This document shows, in pieces, positions 34,193 to 43,405 of a stretch of DNA of 64,000 bases (position 1 is its first letter; each line of letters begins with the position of its first letter). Position numbers and translations under genes: made by a program. The stretch is from positions 124,001-188,000 of the forward strand of contig NZ_BCSX01000035.1 of assembly GCF_001570425.1 (NCBI RefSeq), written 5' to 3'. The notes under the pieces are model-generated. The model was not told the origin of the DNA. It saw only the letters and a program-made list of their open reading frames with translations, and ran no database searches. Origin of the DNA: Mycolicibacterium brisbanense (GTDB taxonomy: Bacteria; Actinomycetota; Actinomycetes; Mycobacteriales; Mycobacteriaceae).

Positions 34193-35386
34193 ATGAAGAG
34201 AAATCCGAATGTGGTGCGTCCGTTGGCCGGATTGGCGACCGCAGCCATCGTCGTGGCGATTGTGGCTGTAGCGGTGGGGCTGTTCCGGGGTAGCTTCACC
34301 AAGGCTGTGCCGGTGACCGTGCTCTCGTCGCGGGCCGGCTTGGTGATGAACCCTCAGTCCAAGGTGAAATTGCATGGCGCACAGGTGGGTTCGGTCGAGT
34401 CCATCGAGTCGCTGCCCGACGGTCAGGCGGCGATCCATCTGGCGATCGACCCGGCACGGATGGACCTGATTCCGGCCAACACCGGTGTCGATATAGCGTC
34501 CTCGACGGTGTTCGGCTCGAAATTCGTCGAGTTCGTTCCCCCGAAAGATCCGGCGACACAATCGTTGCAAGCCGGGCAGGTGCTTTCGGCCGACCACGTC
34601 ACCGTGGAGATCAACACCGTCTTCGAGCAGCTGTCATCGGTGCTGTCGAAGATCGAACCGGACAAACTCAACGAGACCCTCGGCGCACTGTCATCGGCTC
34701 TTGATGGGCGAGGCGGGCAGATGGGCCAGACGTTGTCCGATCTCGATGAATTCCTGACCAAGATCGACCCGAGCCTGCCCGCGATGGAGCATGAGCTTGC
34801 AGTGGCGCCGCAGGTGACGAGTGCCTACGCCGATGTCACACCGGATCTACTCACGAGCGCCAAAGCCGCGACCACCTCCAGTCAGATGCTTGTTGACGAG
34901 CAGCGCAGCCTCGACGCGGTGCTGCTGAGCGTGATCGGCTTGTCCGATGTAGGCAATGACGTGGTTGGCACCAACCGCCAGGCGATCACCGATGTGATGC
35001 ACCTGCTTGCGCCGACGACCGACCTGACCAATCAGTACCACGAGGCACTTACCTGCGGGCTTGGTGGAGCCGCGCAGCTTGCCAAGGCACCCGGCAGCCC
35101 GGTTCCTGGCGGGCTGTTGCTGCAGACCGTCGTTCTCGGCCAGGAGCGGTACCGATATCCAGCGAACCTTCCGAAGGTGGCGGCGACAGGTGGTCCGCAA
35201 TGCACAGACCTGCCGAAGGTGCCGTTCCAGAAGCATCCACCGTTTGTCGTCACAGATGTCAACGCCAATCCGGCGCAATACGGTAACCAGGGCATCCTGC
35301 TCAACTCCGACGGTCTCAAGCAGATGCTGTACGGACCGTTGGACGGCCCGCCCCGCAACTCCGCTCAGATCGGACAACCGGGATGA
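34193..35386 (+). CDS. mceA: Mce protein A (substrate-binding, exported)
   Basis: 397 residues. One N-terminal membrane anchor (residues about 12-30), the MlaD/Mce domain (about 38-115), the helical Mce_C (MceE/Cholesterol_import) region to about residue 270, and a C-terminal extension with a Cys pair. It forms part of the hexameric Mce tube that carries lipid or steroid substrates across the periplasm. It overlaps mceB by 4 bases (ATGA). Confidence 0.94.
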   Translation: MKRNPNVVRPLAGLATAAIVVAIVAVAVGLFRGSFTKAVPVTVLSSRAGLVMNPQSKVKLHGAQVGSVESIESLPDGQAAIHLAIDPARMDLIPANTGVDIASSTVFGSKFVEFVPPKDPATQSLQAGQVLSADHVTVEINTVFEQLSSVLSKIEPDKLNETLGALSSALDGRGGQMGQTLSDLDEFLTKIDPSLPAMEHELAVAPQVTSAYADVTPDLLTSAKAATTSSQMLVDEQRSLDAVLLSVIGLSDVGNDVVGTNRQAITDVMHLLAPTTDLTNQYHEALTCGLGGAAQLAKAPGSPVPGGLLLQTVVLGQERYRYPANLPKVAATGGPQCTDLPKVPFQKHPPFVVTDVNANPAQYGNQGILLNSDGLKQMLYGPLDGPPRNSAQIGQPG

Positions 35387-36414
35387 CGGGCCTGGGACGA
35401 ACCGCCGTCAAGTTCGGTGTCTTCGCGGTGGTGATGACGCTGCTGACGGCGGCGTTGTTCGCAATCTTCGGGCAGTACCGATCCGGTTCGAGCAGCAGCT
35501 ATTCCGCAGTGTTCGCCGACGCCTCCAGTCTCAAATCGGGAGACTCGGTGCGAGTGGCCGGAATCCGCATCGGCACCGTCAAGGATGTGGCCCTGCAATC
35601 GGACAACACGGTCGTCGTGACCTTCGACGCCGACAACTCCGTCCGGCTCACGGAAGGGACACGGGCGGCGGTCCGCTACCTCAACCTCGTCGGTGATCGC
35701 TATCTGGAACTCGTCAATCGGCCCGGTGCGGCAAGGATTCAGCCCCCGGGGTCACGGATCGGGGTAGACAGGACTGAACCAGCTCTCGACCTCGACTTGC
35801 TGCTCGGCGGTCTGAAACCTGTCATCCGTGGATTGAATCCTCAGGACGTCAACGCGTTGACCGGCTCCCTGATCCAGATCTTGCAAGGCCAAAGTGGTGA
35901 TGTGGAATCGCTTTTCGCGAGGACCTCGTCGTTCACCAATGCTGTCGCCGACAACGGTCAAACCGTCTCACAGCTGATCGCCAACCTCAACGACACCCTG
36001 GCCACCGTCGCGAAAGATGGCGACAAATTCTCCGGTGCGGTGGACCGCCTGGAGAATCTGATCACAGGCCTTGCCGCCGACCGGGACCCGATCGGAGACG
36101 CGATCACCGCGCTGGACAAGGGGACAGCGTCGCTCGCCGACCTGCTGACTCAATCCCGTCCGCCGCTGTCTGGCACCGTCGACCAATTGAGCCGACTGGC
36201 TCCGCTGCTGTCGAACGACAACGACATGGCCCGGCTCGACCTGACACTGCAGAAGACTCCCGCCAACTATCGCAAGCTGGTTCGGCTCGGTTCCTACGGC
36301 AGCTGGCTGAACCTCTACATCTGCGGCGTGTCGGTGCGGGTGACCGACCTGCAGGGACGGACCGCTCATTTCCCCTGGGTCATTCAGAACACCGGAAGGT
36401 GCGCAGAACCCTGA
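35383..36414 (+). CDS. mceB: Mce protein B
   Basis: 343 residues. N-terminal anchor, MlaD domain (G-D-S-V-R-V-A-G-I-R-I-G-T-V), long helical part, and a short C-terminal tail with two Cys (I-C-G and G-R-C-A). The shorter length is typical of MceB. Start overlaps mceA as ATGA, and the stop overlaps the mceC ATG by one base. Confidence 0.94.
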   Translation: MTGLGRTAVKFGVFAVVMTLLTAALFAIFGQYRSGSSSSYSAVFADASSLKSGDSVRVAGIRIGTVKDVALQSDNTVVVTFDADNSVRLTEGTRAAVRYLNLVGDRYLELVNRPGAARIQPPGSRIGVDRTEPALDLDLLLGGLKPVIRGLNPQDVNALTGSLIQILQGQSGDVESLFARTSSFTNAVADNGQTVSQLIANLNDTLATVAKDGDKFSGAVDRLENLITGLAADRDPIGDAITALDKGTASLADLLTQSRPPLSGTVDQLSRLAPLLSNDNDMARLDLTLQKTPANYRKLVRLGSYGSWLNLYICGVSVRVTDLQGRTAHFPWVIQNTGRCAEP

Positions 36415-37496
36415 TGCACAAATATCGTGGAAAACAGCTCGTCCGTACCGGTTTCCTCGGCCTGGTGCTGATCATCCTGACCATCGTCGCCGGCATGCAG
36501 CCCCAACAGCTGTGGTCGATGGCGACGTCGGTCAGGTATCACGCCGTGTTCGCCGAGGCCGGAGGATTGTCGGCGGGCAACGACGTCAAGGTCTCGGGTG
36601 TGAACGTCGGCACCGTCTCCAGCGTCGAACTCGAAAATGGCCGTGCACTGGTGACGTTCGCGGTCAACGGAAAGGTCCGCCTAGGATCCGAGACGACCGC
36701 GCAGATCCGGACCGGGACCCTGCTCGGCCAGCGGATCCTCACACTGCAACCGCGCGGCAGTGGCAGCCTCGGTGCCTCGGGTGTCATCCCGCTGACCCGC
36801 ACCGCGTCGCCGTATTCGCTGACCGATGCGGTATCAGACTTCACCTCGAACACCGCGGGCACCGACACCTCGGCCATCAATCAGTCGCTCGACACCTTGT
36901 CGGAGACCATCGACCGGATAGCCCCCCAGTTGGCGCCCACTTTCGACGGTGTCACCCGACTTTCCAAGTCGCTCAACAATCGTGACGAATCGCTGTCCGG
37001 GCTCCTCAAGAGTGCCGCCGATGTCACGGGGATCCTGTCCGAGCGCAGCCAGCAGGTCAATCGGCTCCTTCTCAACGCCAACGATCTGCTCGGTGTCCTG
37101 CAGCAGCGTCGGTATGCGATCGTCAACCTACTGGCCAGTACGTCGGCGGTGGCCCAGCAGCTGTCCGGCTTGGTCGCCGACAACGAGAAGAAACTCGCCC
37201 CGACCTTGGAGAAGCTCAACAAGGTCCTGCAGATGCTCGAACGCAATCGGGACAACCTCACAAAATCGCTTGCCGGGCTGGCGAAGTATCAGCTCACCCA
37301 AGGGGAGGCCGTGAACAATGGCTTCTACTACTACGGGTTCGCCTCCAATTTGCTGCCCGGATCCGCGATTCAGCCATTCCTGGATTACGCGTTGGGGTTC
37401 CGCCGTGGTGTCAACGCTGGGCAGCCGCCTGACAACGCCGGACCGCGCGCCGAGTTCCCGTTCCCCTACAACGGTATTCCCGGAGGAGGGCGATGA
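36414..37496 (+). CDS. mceC: Mce protein C
   Basis: 360 residues from the ATG at 36414 (TGATG coupling to mceB). A GTG 15 bases earlier is in frame but offers no better ribosome site. Anchor at residues 12-30, MlaD domain with G-N-D-V-K-V-S-G-V-N-V-G-T-V, helical region with an A-N-D-L-L-G-V-L-Q-Q segment, and a Pro/Gly-rich end. Confidence 0.93.
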   Translation: MHKYRGKQLVRTGFLGLVLIILTIVAGMQPQQLWSMATSVRYHAVFAEAGGLSAGNDVKVSGVNVGTVSSVELENGRALVTFAVNGKVRLGSETTAQIRTGTLLGQRILTLQPRGSGSLGASGVIPLTRTASPYSLTDAVSDFTSNTAGTDTSAINQSLDTLSETIDRIAPQLAPTFDGVTRLSKSLNNRDESLSGLLKSAADVTGILSERSQQVNRLLLNANDLLGVLQQRRYAIVNLLASTSAVAQQLSGLVADNEKKLAPTLEKLNKVLQMLERNRDNLTKSLAGLAKYQLTQGEAVNNGFYYYGFASNLLPGSAIQPFLDYALGFRRGVNAGQPPDNAGPRAEFPFPYNGIPGGGR

Positions 37497-38971
37497 TGGC
37501 CGAACGTAGACACACTCCACGGTTGGCCAAGGTGCTGTTCGCTGCCTTGATGGCCTTGATCGTGGCGGGCTCGGGTTGGCTGCTGTACCAGAAGCTGTTC
37601 AGCCCCAAGACGATCGTCGCCTACTTCAGTTCAGCGACGGCGATCTATCCGGGCGACGATGTTCGGGTCGTTGGCGTCAAGGTCGGCACCATCGACGCGA
37701 TCGAGCCGCAGGGCACTCGGGCCAAAGCCACTCTGAGCGTTGACCGCAACGTGCCCATCCCGGCCGATGCGCAGGCGATCATCGTGGCCCAGAACCTGGT
37801 CTCGGCACGCTACGTCCAGCTGACCCCGGCCTACGGTTCGAGCCCCGCTGCGAGCGGCCCGGTGATGGCCGACCACGCGGAGATCGGGCTGAATCGTACG
37901 GCGGTGCCTGTCGAGTGGGACGAAGTCAAAGCGCAGCTGACTCGCTTGGCGACCGAACTCGGCCCCGCCAACGGCGTGTCGGATACATCGCTCGGCCGCT
38001 TCATCGATACGGCCGCCAACGCCATGGACGGAAACGGTGAGAAACTGCACGAGACGATTACCCAGTTGTCCACCGTGGGCCGCGTTCTCGGCGAGGGTAG
38101 CGCGAACATCGTCGACGTCATCAAGAACCTGCAAACATTCGTTACCGCGCTGCGCGACAGCAATGTTCAGATCGTGCAGTTCCAAGATCGACTGGCCGAC
38201 GTGACCAGTACGGTCGACGCGAGCCGATCCGATCTCGATGCCGCCATCAACAATCTATCCGGCGCTGTCGGCGATGTGCAGCGGTTCATCGCAGGGTCAC
38301 ATGATCAGACCGCGGAGCAGATCCAGCGGCTGGCGAACGTCACCCAGGTCCTGACGGACAACGCCATGGTGGTCAAGAACGTGCTGCATGCGGCACCAAA
38401 TGCACTCGTCAACGGCTACAACATCTACAACCCGGACACCGGAGGCCCACGAGGGTCGTTCGCCATGAACAACTTCGCCAACCCGGTCGCGCTCCTCTGT
38501 TCGGCCATCGGAGCCGTCGAGAACGCCACCGCAGAGCAGTCGGCCAAGGCCTGCGCTCAATATCTGGGCCCCGCATTGCGTCTGATGAATTTCAACTACC
38601 TGCCGATGCCTTTCAACGCCTACCTGGGACCCGCCCCCCAGAACGTCGTCTATTCCCAACCGGGACTTGCCCCCGGGGGTGGCGGCACAGGTGACAGCCC
38701 AGCCGCTATACCTCCCGCGGTATCGGCCTACACCGGTGCAGGTGACGTTGCGCCGCCCGCCGGTTGGGCAGATCCCGCACATCCGCCCGGCGCGTACACG
38801 CCTGGCGGTCTGCCGGCGGATCCACAGCCTGCACTGTTCCCCGGCGCCCCGATTCCCCCCGTACCCGGCGTGATGCTCCCGCCGCCCACGCGGAAGCCAT
38901 CGAGCTTGCCGGAGATGTTGTTGCCTGCAGAGGCCGCTGCCGTGCCGCCACCACCAGGAGGGACGCCATGA
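37493..38971 (+). CDS. mceD: Mce protein D
   Basis: 492 residues. Anchor (V-L-F-A-A-L-M-A-L-I-V-A-G), MlaD domain with G-D-D-V-R-V-V-G-V-K-V-G-T-I, and a helical region. It ends in a long Pro-rich C-terminal tail of about 100 residues, typical of MceD. Two adjacent ATG codons at 37493 and 37496 make the exact start uncertain by one residue. ATGA overlaps on both sides. Confidence 0.93.
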   Translation: MMAERRHTPRLAKVLFAALMALIVAGSGWLLYQKLFSPKTIVAYFSSATAIYPGDDVRVVGVKVGTIDAIEPQGTRAKATLSVDRNVPIPADAQAIIVAQNLVSARYVQLTPAYGSSPAASGPVMADHAEIGLNRTAVPVEWDEVKAQLTRLATELGPANGVSDTSLGRFIDTAANAMDGNGEKLHETITQLSTVGRVLGEGSANIVDVIKNLQTFVTALRDSNVQIVQFQDRLADVTSTVDASRSDLDAAINNLSGAVGDVQRFIAGSHDQTAEQIQRLANVTQVLTDNAMVVKNVLHAAPNALVNGYNIYNPDTGGPRGSFAMNNFANPVALLCSAIGAVENATAEQSAKACAQYLGPALRLMNFNYLPMPFNAYLGPAPQNVVYSQPGLAPGGGGTGDSPAAIPPAVSAYTGAGDVAPPAGWADPAHPPGAYTPGGLPADPQPALFPGAPIPPVPGVMLPPPTRKPSSLPEMLLPAEAAAVPPPPGGTP

Positions 38972-40248
38972 AGACACGACGCAGGTCGGCGCGCGGATTG
39001 TTCGCAGCGGCTTGCTCCAGCGCCGTGGCCCTCTCAGGCTGCACATTTGACGGTGTGAACTCGCTGCCATTGCCCGGCACCGTCGGTAGCGATGTCGATG
39101 CCGTGATGTATCACGTCCAGATACCGAATGTGGGTACGTTGGAGTCGAATTCGCCGGTCATGGTCAGCGATGTGGTTGTTGGCACGGTGGGCAGGATGAA
39201 GGTCGACGACTGGAACGCCGATGTGGATGTATCGGTCAAGCCGGATGTCGTCGTGCCTGCGAACGCGGTAGCCACCGTGGGACAGACAAGCCTGTTGGGC
39301 TCGATGCACCTGGCGCTGGATCCCCCAGTAGGCCAACCTCCAACAGGCCGCTTGCAGCCCGGCTCGACCATTCCGCTGAATCGCTCCTCGACTTACCCGT
39401 CGACCGAGCAGACGCTGTCGTCGCTGTCGACCGTGGTCAACGGTGGCGGTCTCACCCAGATCGGCGACATAATCCACAACTTCAACGCCGCGCTCGACGG
39501 TCGGTCTGACCAGATCCGCGACTTGCTCACCCGAATGAACAGCGTGGTGACGATTCTGGACAACCAGCGCGAGAACATCGTTGCGACGATCAGCGCATTG
39601 AACCGATTTGCCGGCACCGTTGCCGCACAACGCGATGTCGTTACGAAAGCGCTTGACCGGATCCCTGCTGCCCTACAGATTCTGGTCGAGCAACGACCCC
39701 AGATCACCACCGCATTGGAGAAGCTCGGCAGTCTCAGTGCCACCGCCGATCGTCTGATCAATGACTCGCAGGCTGACCTCGTCCGTAACTTGAAAAATCT
39801 CGAACCCACCGTGCGCGCATTGGCAGATGTCGGACCCGATCTCGTGACGGCGCTGTCGTACCTTCCGACCTACCCATATACGCAGGAATTCATCGACCGG
39901 GGCATCCGTGGCGACTACATGAACCAGTTCATCGTTTTCGACTTCACGATCCCCAGACTCAAGAGCGGAATCCTGCTCGGGACCAGATGGGGCGAGCCAG
40001 GCGCATCGCTTGTCCCCGCACCGGGAGATCCGTGGTACTCGTCGTACACGCTGGATCCGCTCAAAGCGCCCGTTACCCCGGTCCCCACTGAACTTGCCCC
40101 GATCCCGCCGCTGGTCGACGTGCCGGGGGCTCACGGCGCAGACAACCCGCCCGCACCGACCGAGCGGGCCACCCCCGACGCCCCACCGGCACCGTCGGGC
40201 GACGACCAGCCGGCGAACGCCCCCACGGGACAGGGAGGCGGAAACTGA
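38968..40248 (+). CDS. mceE: Mce protein E (lipoprotein)
   Basis: 426 residues from the ATG at 38968 (GGAGGGA upstream and ATGA overlap with mceD). A longer frame from 38764 is an artefact. The signal peptide ends in the lipobox L-S-G-C, so this is the Lpr-type lipoprotein subunit of the Mce complex. The MlaD domain lies at about residues 45-130, followed by a helical region and a Pro/Ala-rich tail. Confidence 0.94.
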   Translation: MKTRRRSARGLFAAACSSAVALSGCTFDGVNSLPLPGTVGSDVDAVMYHVQIPNVGTLESNSPVMVSDVVVGTVGRMKVDDWNADVDVSVKPDVVVPANAVATVGQTSLLGSMHLALDPPVGQPPTGRLQPGSTIPLNRSSTYPSTEQTLSSLSTVVNGGGLTQIGDIIHNFNAALDGRSDQIRDLLTRMNSVVTILDNQRENIVATISALNRFAGTVAAQRDVVTKALDRIPAALQILVEQRPQITTALEKLGSLSATADRLINDSQADLVRNLKNLEPTVRALADVGPDLVTALSYLPTYPYTQEFIDRGIRGDYMNQFIVFDFTIPRLKSGILLGTRWGEPGASLVPAPGDPWYSSYTLDPLKAPVTPVPTELAPIPPLVDVPGAHGADNPPAPTERATPDAPPAPSGDDQPANAPTGQGGGN

Positions 40249-41807
40249 TGCTCACCCGCTTCGTCCGCACTCAACTGGTCGTCTTTTCGATCGCTTCGAT
40301 CATCGGGCTCACGATGATGGTGCTTGTCTACCTGCAGGCCCCCGTGCTCGTCGGAATCGGCCGCATGACAGTCACATTGGAGCTGCCGTCGACAGGAGGC
40401 CTGTACCAGTTCGCCAATGTCACTTATCGCGGGATCGAGGTCGGCAAGGTCACAGACGTTGCACCCACCCGACACGGCGCCGTCGTCACGATGTCGCTAC
40501 AAAAGACGCCGAAGATCCCGGCGGACTTGCAGGCCGACGTGCGCAGTATCTCTGCCGTCGGCGAACAGTACGTGGATCTGCGGCCCCGTACCGATACCGG
40601 GCCGTACCTGCAAGATGGTTCGGTTATCGCCGAAAGCAACGCATCCATCCCACCTCCGGTCGGCCCCATGCTCGATCAGATGAGTGCGCTGGTGGACAGT
40701 ATCCCCTCAGGCAAACTTGGTGACCTGCTCGGCGAATCATTCAAGGCACTCAACGGAACCGGCCATGACCTGGCCGCGTTGTTCGACGCATCGGCGCGGC
40801 TGAGCGCCGACGCCAACCACACCGCGGATCAGACGCGCACACTTGTCGACGACAGCCGACCGTTGCTCGACGGTCAGGCTGCCAGCGTCGACGCGATACG
40901 TACCTGGGCGCAGGGCCTGGCCGGGATCAGCCAGCAAGTGGCTGCGGACGACACCGCCCTGCGTACCATCCTGCGGACCGGCTCCGGGGCCGCCGACCAA
41001 GCCACGCAGTTGCTCAACCAGGTCAAGCCCACCTTGCCGGTGATGTTGGCCAACCTGACCACGATCGGCCAGATCGGCGTGACCTACCATCCGTCGATCG
41101 AACAGTTGCTCGTGCTCTTGCCGCCATACCTGGCTGCAACCCAGTCCTACGGATCTTCCCTGAACAATCCAACGGGTATGGCGTTGTCGGAATTCAGTCT
41201 CACGCTGGGCGACCCACCGGCGTGTACGGTTGGCTTCTTGCCGCCGTCGTCATGGCGGTCACCGGCGGACTTGACTGACGTTGACACCCCTGACGGGTTG
41301 TACTGCAAGTTGCCGCAGGACTCACCGATCGGGGTGCGCGGGGCACGTAACTTCCCGTGCATGGACCATCCGGGGAAGCGCGCCCCTTCCGTTGAAATCT
41401 GCGACAGCGACAAGCCTTACGAGCCGCTGGCCATGCGACAGCACGTCACGGGCCCGTACCCAATCGACCCGAATCTGATTGCCCAGGGTGTACCGCCTGA
41501 TGACCGGGTCAATTTCGGCGACCAGATCTTCGGGCCGACGGAGGGTACGCCGCCACCGACTTCCGTGCCGGCCGATGGGGCAGTGCCGCCGCCCCCGGTC
41601 GGACCCGTCGTGCCCCAGGCGCCTGCCGGCGGCGCTTTGCCTGCTGCGCCCAGCGCATTTGCCCCGGGCGCCGCGGGCCCCTCCGTGGCCTTCGCGACGT
41701 ACGACCCGAAGACGGGTCAATATGCGACCCCGGACGGGAAGGTATACAGCCAGGCCGATTTGGCGACACCGGCTGCGGGGACTTGGGAAGACTTACTTCC
41801 CAAGTGA
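40248..41807 (+). CDS. mceF: Mce protein F
   Basis: 519 residues. N-terminal anchor (V-V-F-S-I-A-S-I-I-G-L), MlaD domain with Y-R-G-I-E-V-G-K-V, helical region, and a Cys-containing segment (C-T-V..C-K-L..C-M-D..C-D-S). A Pro-rich tail ends in W-E-D-L-L-P-K. TGATG coupling to mceE. The last codons form the ascending arm of the operon terminator. Confidence 0.94.
   Translation: MLTRFVRTQLVVFSIASIIGLTMMVLVYLQAPVLVGIGRMTVTLELPSTGGLYQFANVTYRGIEVGKVTDVAPTRHGAVVTMSLQKTPKIPADLQADVRSISAVGEQYVDLRPRTDTGPYLQDGSVIAESNASIPPPVGPMLDQMSALVDSIPSGKLGDLLGESFKALNGTGHDLAALFDASARLSADANHTADQTRTLVDDSRPLLDGQAASVDAIRTWAQGLAGISQQVAADDTALRTILRTGSGAADQATQLLNQVKPTLPVMLANLTTIGQIGVTYHPSIEQLLVLLPPYLAATQSYGSSLNNPTGMALSEFSLTLGDPPACTVGFLPPSSWRSPADLTDVDTPDGLYCKLPQDSPIGVRGARNFPCMDHPGKRAPSVEICDSDKPYEPLAMRQHVTGPYPIDPNLIAQGVPPDDRVNFGDQIFGPTEGTPPPTSVPADGAVPPPPVGPVVPQAPAGGALPAAPSAFAPGAAGPSVAFATYDPKTGQYATPDGKVYSQADLATPAAGTWEDLLPK
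41781..41805 (+). terminator. Terminator of the yrbE-mce operon
   Basis: ACTTGGGAAG and CTTCCCAAGT are perfect 10-bp arms with a 5-base loop, encoded by the final codons of mceF and ending at its TGA. No U-tract follows. Confidence 0.65.
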
Positions 41808-41823
41808 CTCGAGTGGCTGCGAT

Positions 41824-41849
41824 GCCGGCGTCCCGTAAGTGGCGCCGGC
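41824..41849 (-). terminator. Terminator of the secreted-protein gene at 41863
   Basis: GCCGGCG (41824-41830) and CGCCGGC (41843-41849) with a 12-base loop, 14-39 bases past the minus-strand stop. It could also reinforce the mce terminator. Confidence 0.5.
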
Positions 41850-41862
41850 TTACCGGCACACG

Positions 41863-42369
41863 TCACGCCTTGACTAGCTTGAACGGCATATTGATGTAAA
41901 CGGGCTTGTTGACGCCGCAGGCACCGCTAGGGCTCGTGGTGATGTCTTCACCCACCAGAGTCGTGGAAGCGGGATCGGACATCGCCCCATCCGGAGTCAT
42001 CGCTTTGAAGCGGAAAACCTGCAGACCGGGAGCTGTCGTTCCGTCCTGGCATGGCACCCAGTTGTCGACGGTGTGCTTGACGTACCAGACCCCACTCTTC
42101 TGATAAATCGGTGCTGTCCAACCCCATTCGCTGTGCACCGTTCCCGTGCATTCGCCCGGATAGCTGCACTGCGTGCTGATCGCCCAGGTGCTGCGGACAC
42201 TGTCTTGTTCGTAGAAGACCTCGTTTTTGCGGGCCCACTCGCCGTTGGACGTTGCGACGTAGGTACCGTTCAGTCCCCACGACGAGTCGTCGGCAACGGC
42301 CGTGGGCCCGGTCAAGACACCGACCACTACGGCTACGCTGGTCGACACCAACACGATTACACGCGACAT
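41863..42369 (-). CDS. Secreted protein, unknown function (mce-linked)
   Basis: 168 residues. Signal peptide V-I-V-L-V-S-T-S-V-A-V-V-V-G-V-L with likely cleavage after A-V-A. The mature part has C-S-Y-P-G-E-C, a further Cys pair, and several Trp. It is a conserved type of mycobacterial exported protein with no known enzyme motif. It is divergent from another secreted-protein gene, with shared-box copy 2 between them. Confidence 0.8.
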   Translation of the reverse strand: MSRVIVLVSTSVAVVVGVLTGPTAVADDSSWGLNGTYVATSNGEWARKNEVFYEQDSVRSTWAISTQCSYPGECTGTVHSEWGWTAPIYQKSGVWYVKHTVDNWVPCQDGTTAPGLQVFRFKAMTPDGAMSDPASTTLVGEDITTSPSGACGVNKPVYINMPFKLVKA

Positions 42370-42451
42370 CGCCTACTCCTCAGACTGGCCGTTCGGCGCG
42401 AATTCGGCGGTGCCCGACGCTAACACCGGCAATCGGCCCAACGAGCGGGTG

Positions 42452-42467
42452 TGCCCACTGAGCGGAC
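42452..42467. promoter_or_regulatory. Shared regulon box, copy 2 (secreted-protein gap)
   Basis: TGCCCACTGAGCGGAC. The centre lies 51-52 bp upstream of the GTG at 42511 and 90 bp from the start at 42369. Core CCAC-TGA-GCGG. Confidence 0.5.
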
Positions 42468-42510
42468 ATATCGACTCCGGTACCCGCCGAGTGCATGTCA
42501 AAGTGACCCT

Positions 42511-42882
42511 GTGAGAACGACTCTGGCCGTGGCGACGGTATTGGCATCTGTGCTGATGACGCCCGGCAGTGCGGCGGCCGAGCCATCGACCTGTGGCGAT
42601 CCGTCGTGTGTTCCCGGTATTGCCCCGGGAGTGGTGCTTGGGGCGCCATGCTCGGACACCGCATACTTCGTCTTCGGCACCACTTCGTGGGGTCGGCTGG
42701 TGTTTTGTGGCTCGCCGCGCCGCTACGAGCCGAGGTATTTCCGGTCGCCCTCGATGGCTGGCGTCAAAGAGTTCGGTTCAAGCTGTGAAGGTTACGAGAA
42801 TTGGGTGGCCCAAGCTCCCGATGGCCTGTTCCTGAGTTGTCAGTCGCGAAATGGGACTGCCATGTGGGGACGGGGAGACTGA
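42511..42882 (+). CDS. Small secreted Cys-rich protein
   Basis: 123 residues from the GTG at 42511. The upstream in-frame ATG at 42451 would destroy the signal peptide and cover the regulatory box. Signal peptide L-A-V-A-T-V-L-A-S-V-L-M, cleavage after A-A-A. About six Cys in the mature part (C-G-D..C-V-P, P-C-S, F-C-G, S-C-E, S-C-Q), likely all in disulfides. Unknown function. Stop overlaps the next start (TGATG). Confidence 0.75.
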   Translation: MRTTLAVATVLASVLMTPGSAAAEPSTCGDPSCVPGIAPGVVLGAPCSDTAYFVFGTTSWGRLVFCGSPRRYEPRYFRSPSMAGVKEFGSSCEGYENWVAQAPDGLFLSCQSRNGTAMWGRGD

Positions 42883-43283
42883 TGCGTAGAGCCGTAATTG
42901 TGGCTTTCGCAGCGCCATTGTTGTGTACGCCGGTTCAGGCCCACGCAGACGATCCGGTTCTGCACCGCGTGACCTACAAGGTTTCGGCGGAAAGCCAAGT
43001 AACCGCGGACATCTACTATCGAGAGGTCGACCCGCCCACGTGGGCGGATTACAGTCACAACCCCTATGAATTCAGCCCCAAGGTGGAGGCGACAATCGGT
43101 CCGGGCCAGCCATGGGTGATCGATGTGATGCTGGCCGACCCTGATCAGTGGGCCATGGTCACTGCGACCAGCGGGCGATTGCCGACCTCTCCGATGTTCC
43201 ACTGCGAGTTGGCCGTTGATGGTGTCTCCGTGACGAGGAGCGGTGGCCCGAAGGGAGCACTCTGCGCGCTACGTCACTGGTAG
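42882..43283 (+). CDS. Secreted MmpS-like protein
   Basis: 133 residues from the ATG at 42882. Signal peptide A-V-I-V-A-F-A-A-P-L-L-C, cleavage after A-H-A. The mature domain resembles the soluble part of MmpS proteins: R-V-T-Y-K-V-S-A-E...V-T-A-D-I-Y-Y, a P-W-V-I-D-V strand, a C-E-L-A-V-D-G-V strand and a final C. MmpS proteins normally anchor in the membrane and assist MmpL exporters. This one has a cleavable signal and no MmpL nearby, so it may serve the Mce system instead. Confidence 0.7.
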   Translation: MRRAVIVAFAAPLLCTPVQAHADDPVLHRVTYKVSAESQVTADIYYREVDPPTWADYSHNPYEFSPKVEATIGPGQPWVIDVMLADPDQWAMVTATSGRLPTSPMFHCELAVDGVSVTRSGGPKGALCALRHW

Positions 43284-43302
43284 TGCGCGGCGACGATATG
43301 CC

Positions 43303-43318
43303 TGCCCACTGGGTGGGA
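43303..43318. promoter_or_regulatory. Shared regulon box, copy 3 (upstream of the mas genes)
   Basis: TGCCCACTGGGTGGGA. The core CCAC-TGG-GTGG is perfectly palindromic at the arms, making it the best copy. It lies about 96 bp upstream of the likely TTG start at 43406. Confidence 0.6.
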
Positions 43319-43405
43319 AACGGCGAACTGTCGAGGGGGTTCCGCGGATTACCGTGCGGATATCGGGACGTGGCCGCGGTCACATTCGCCATCGGAGGAA
43401 CGCAG

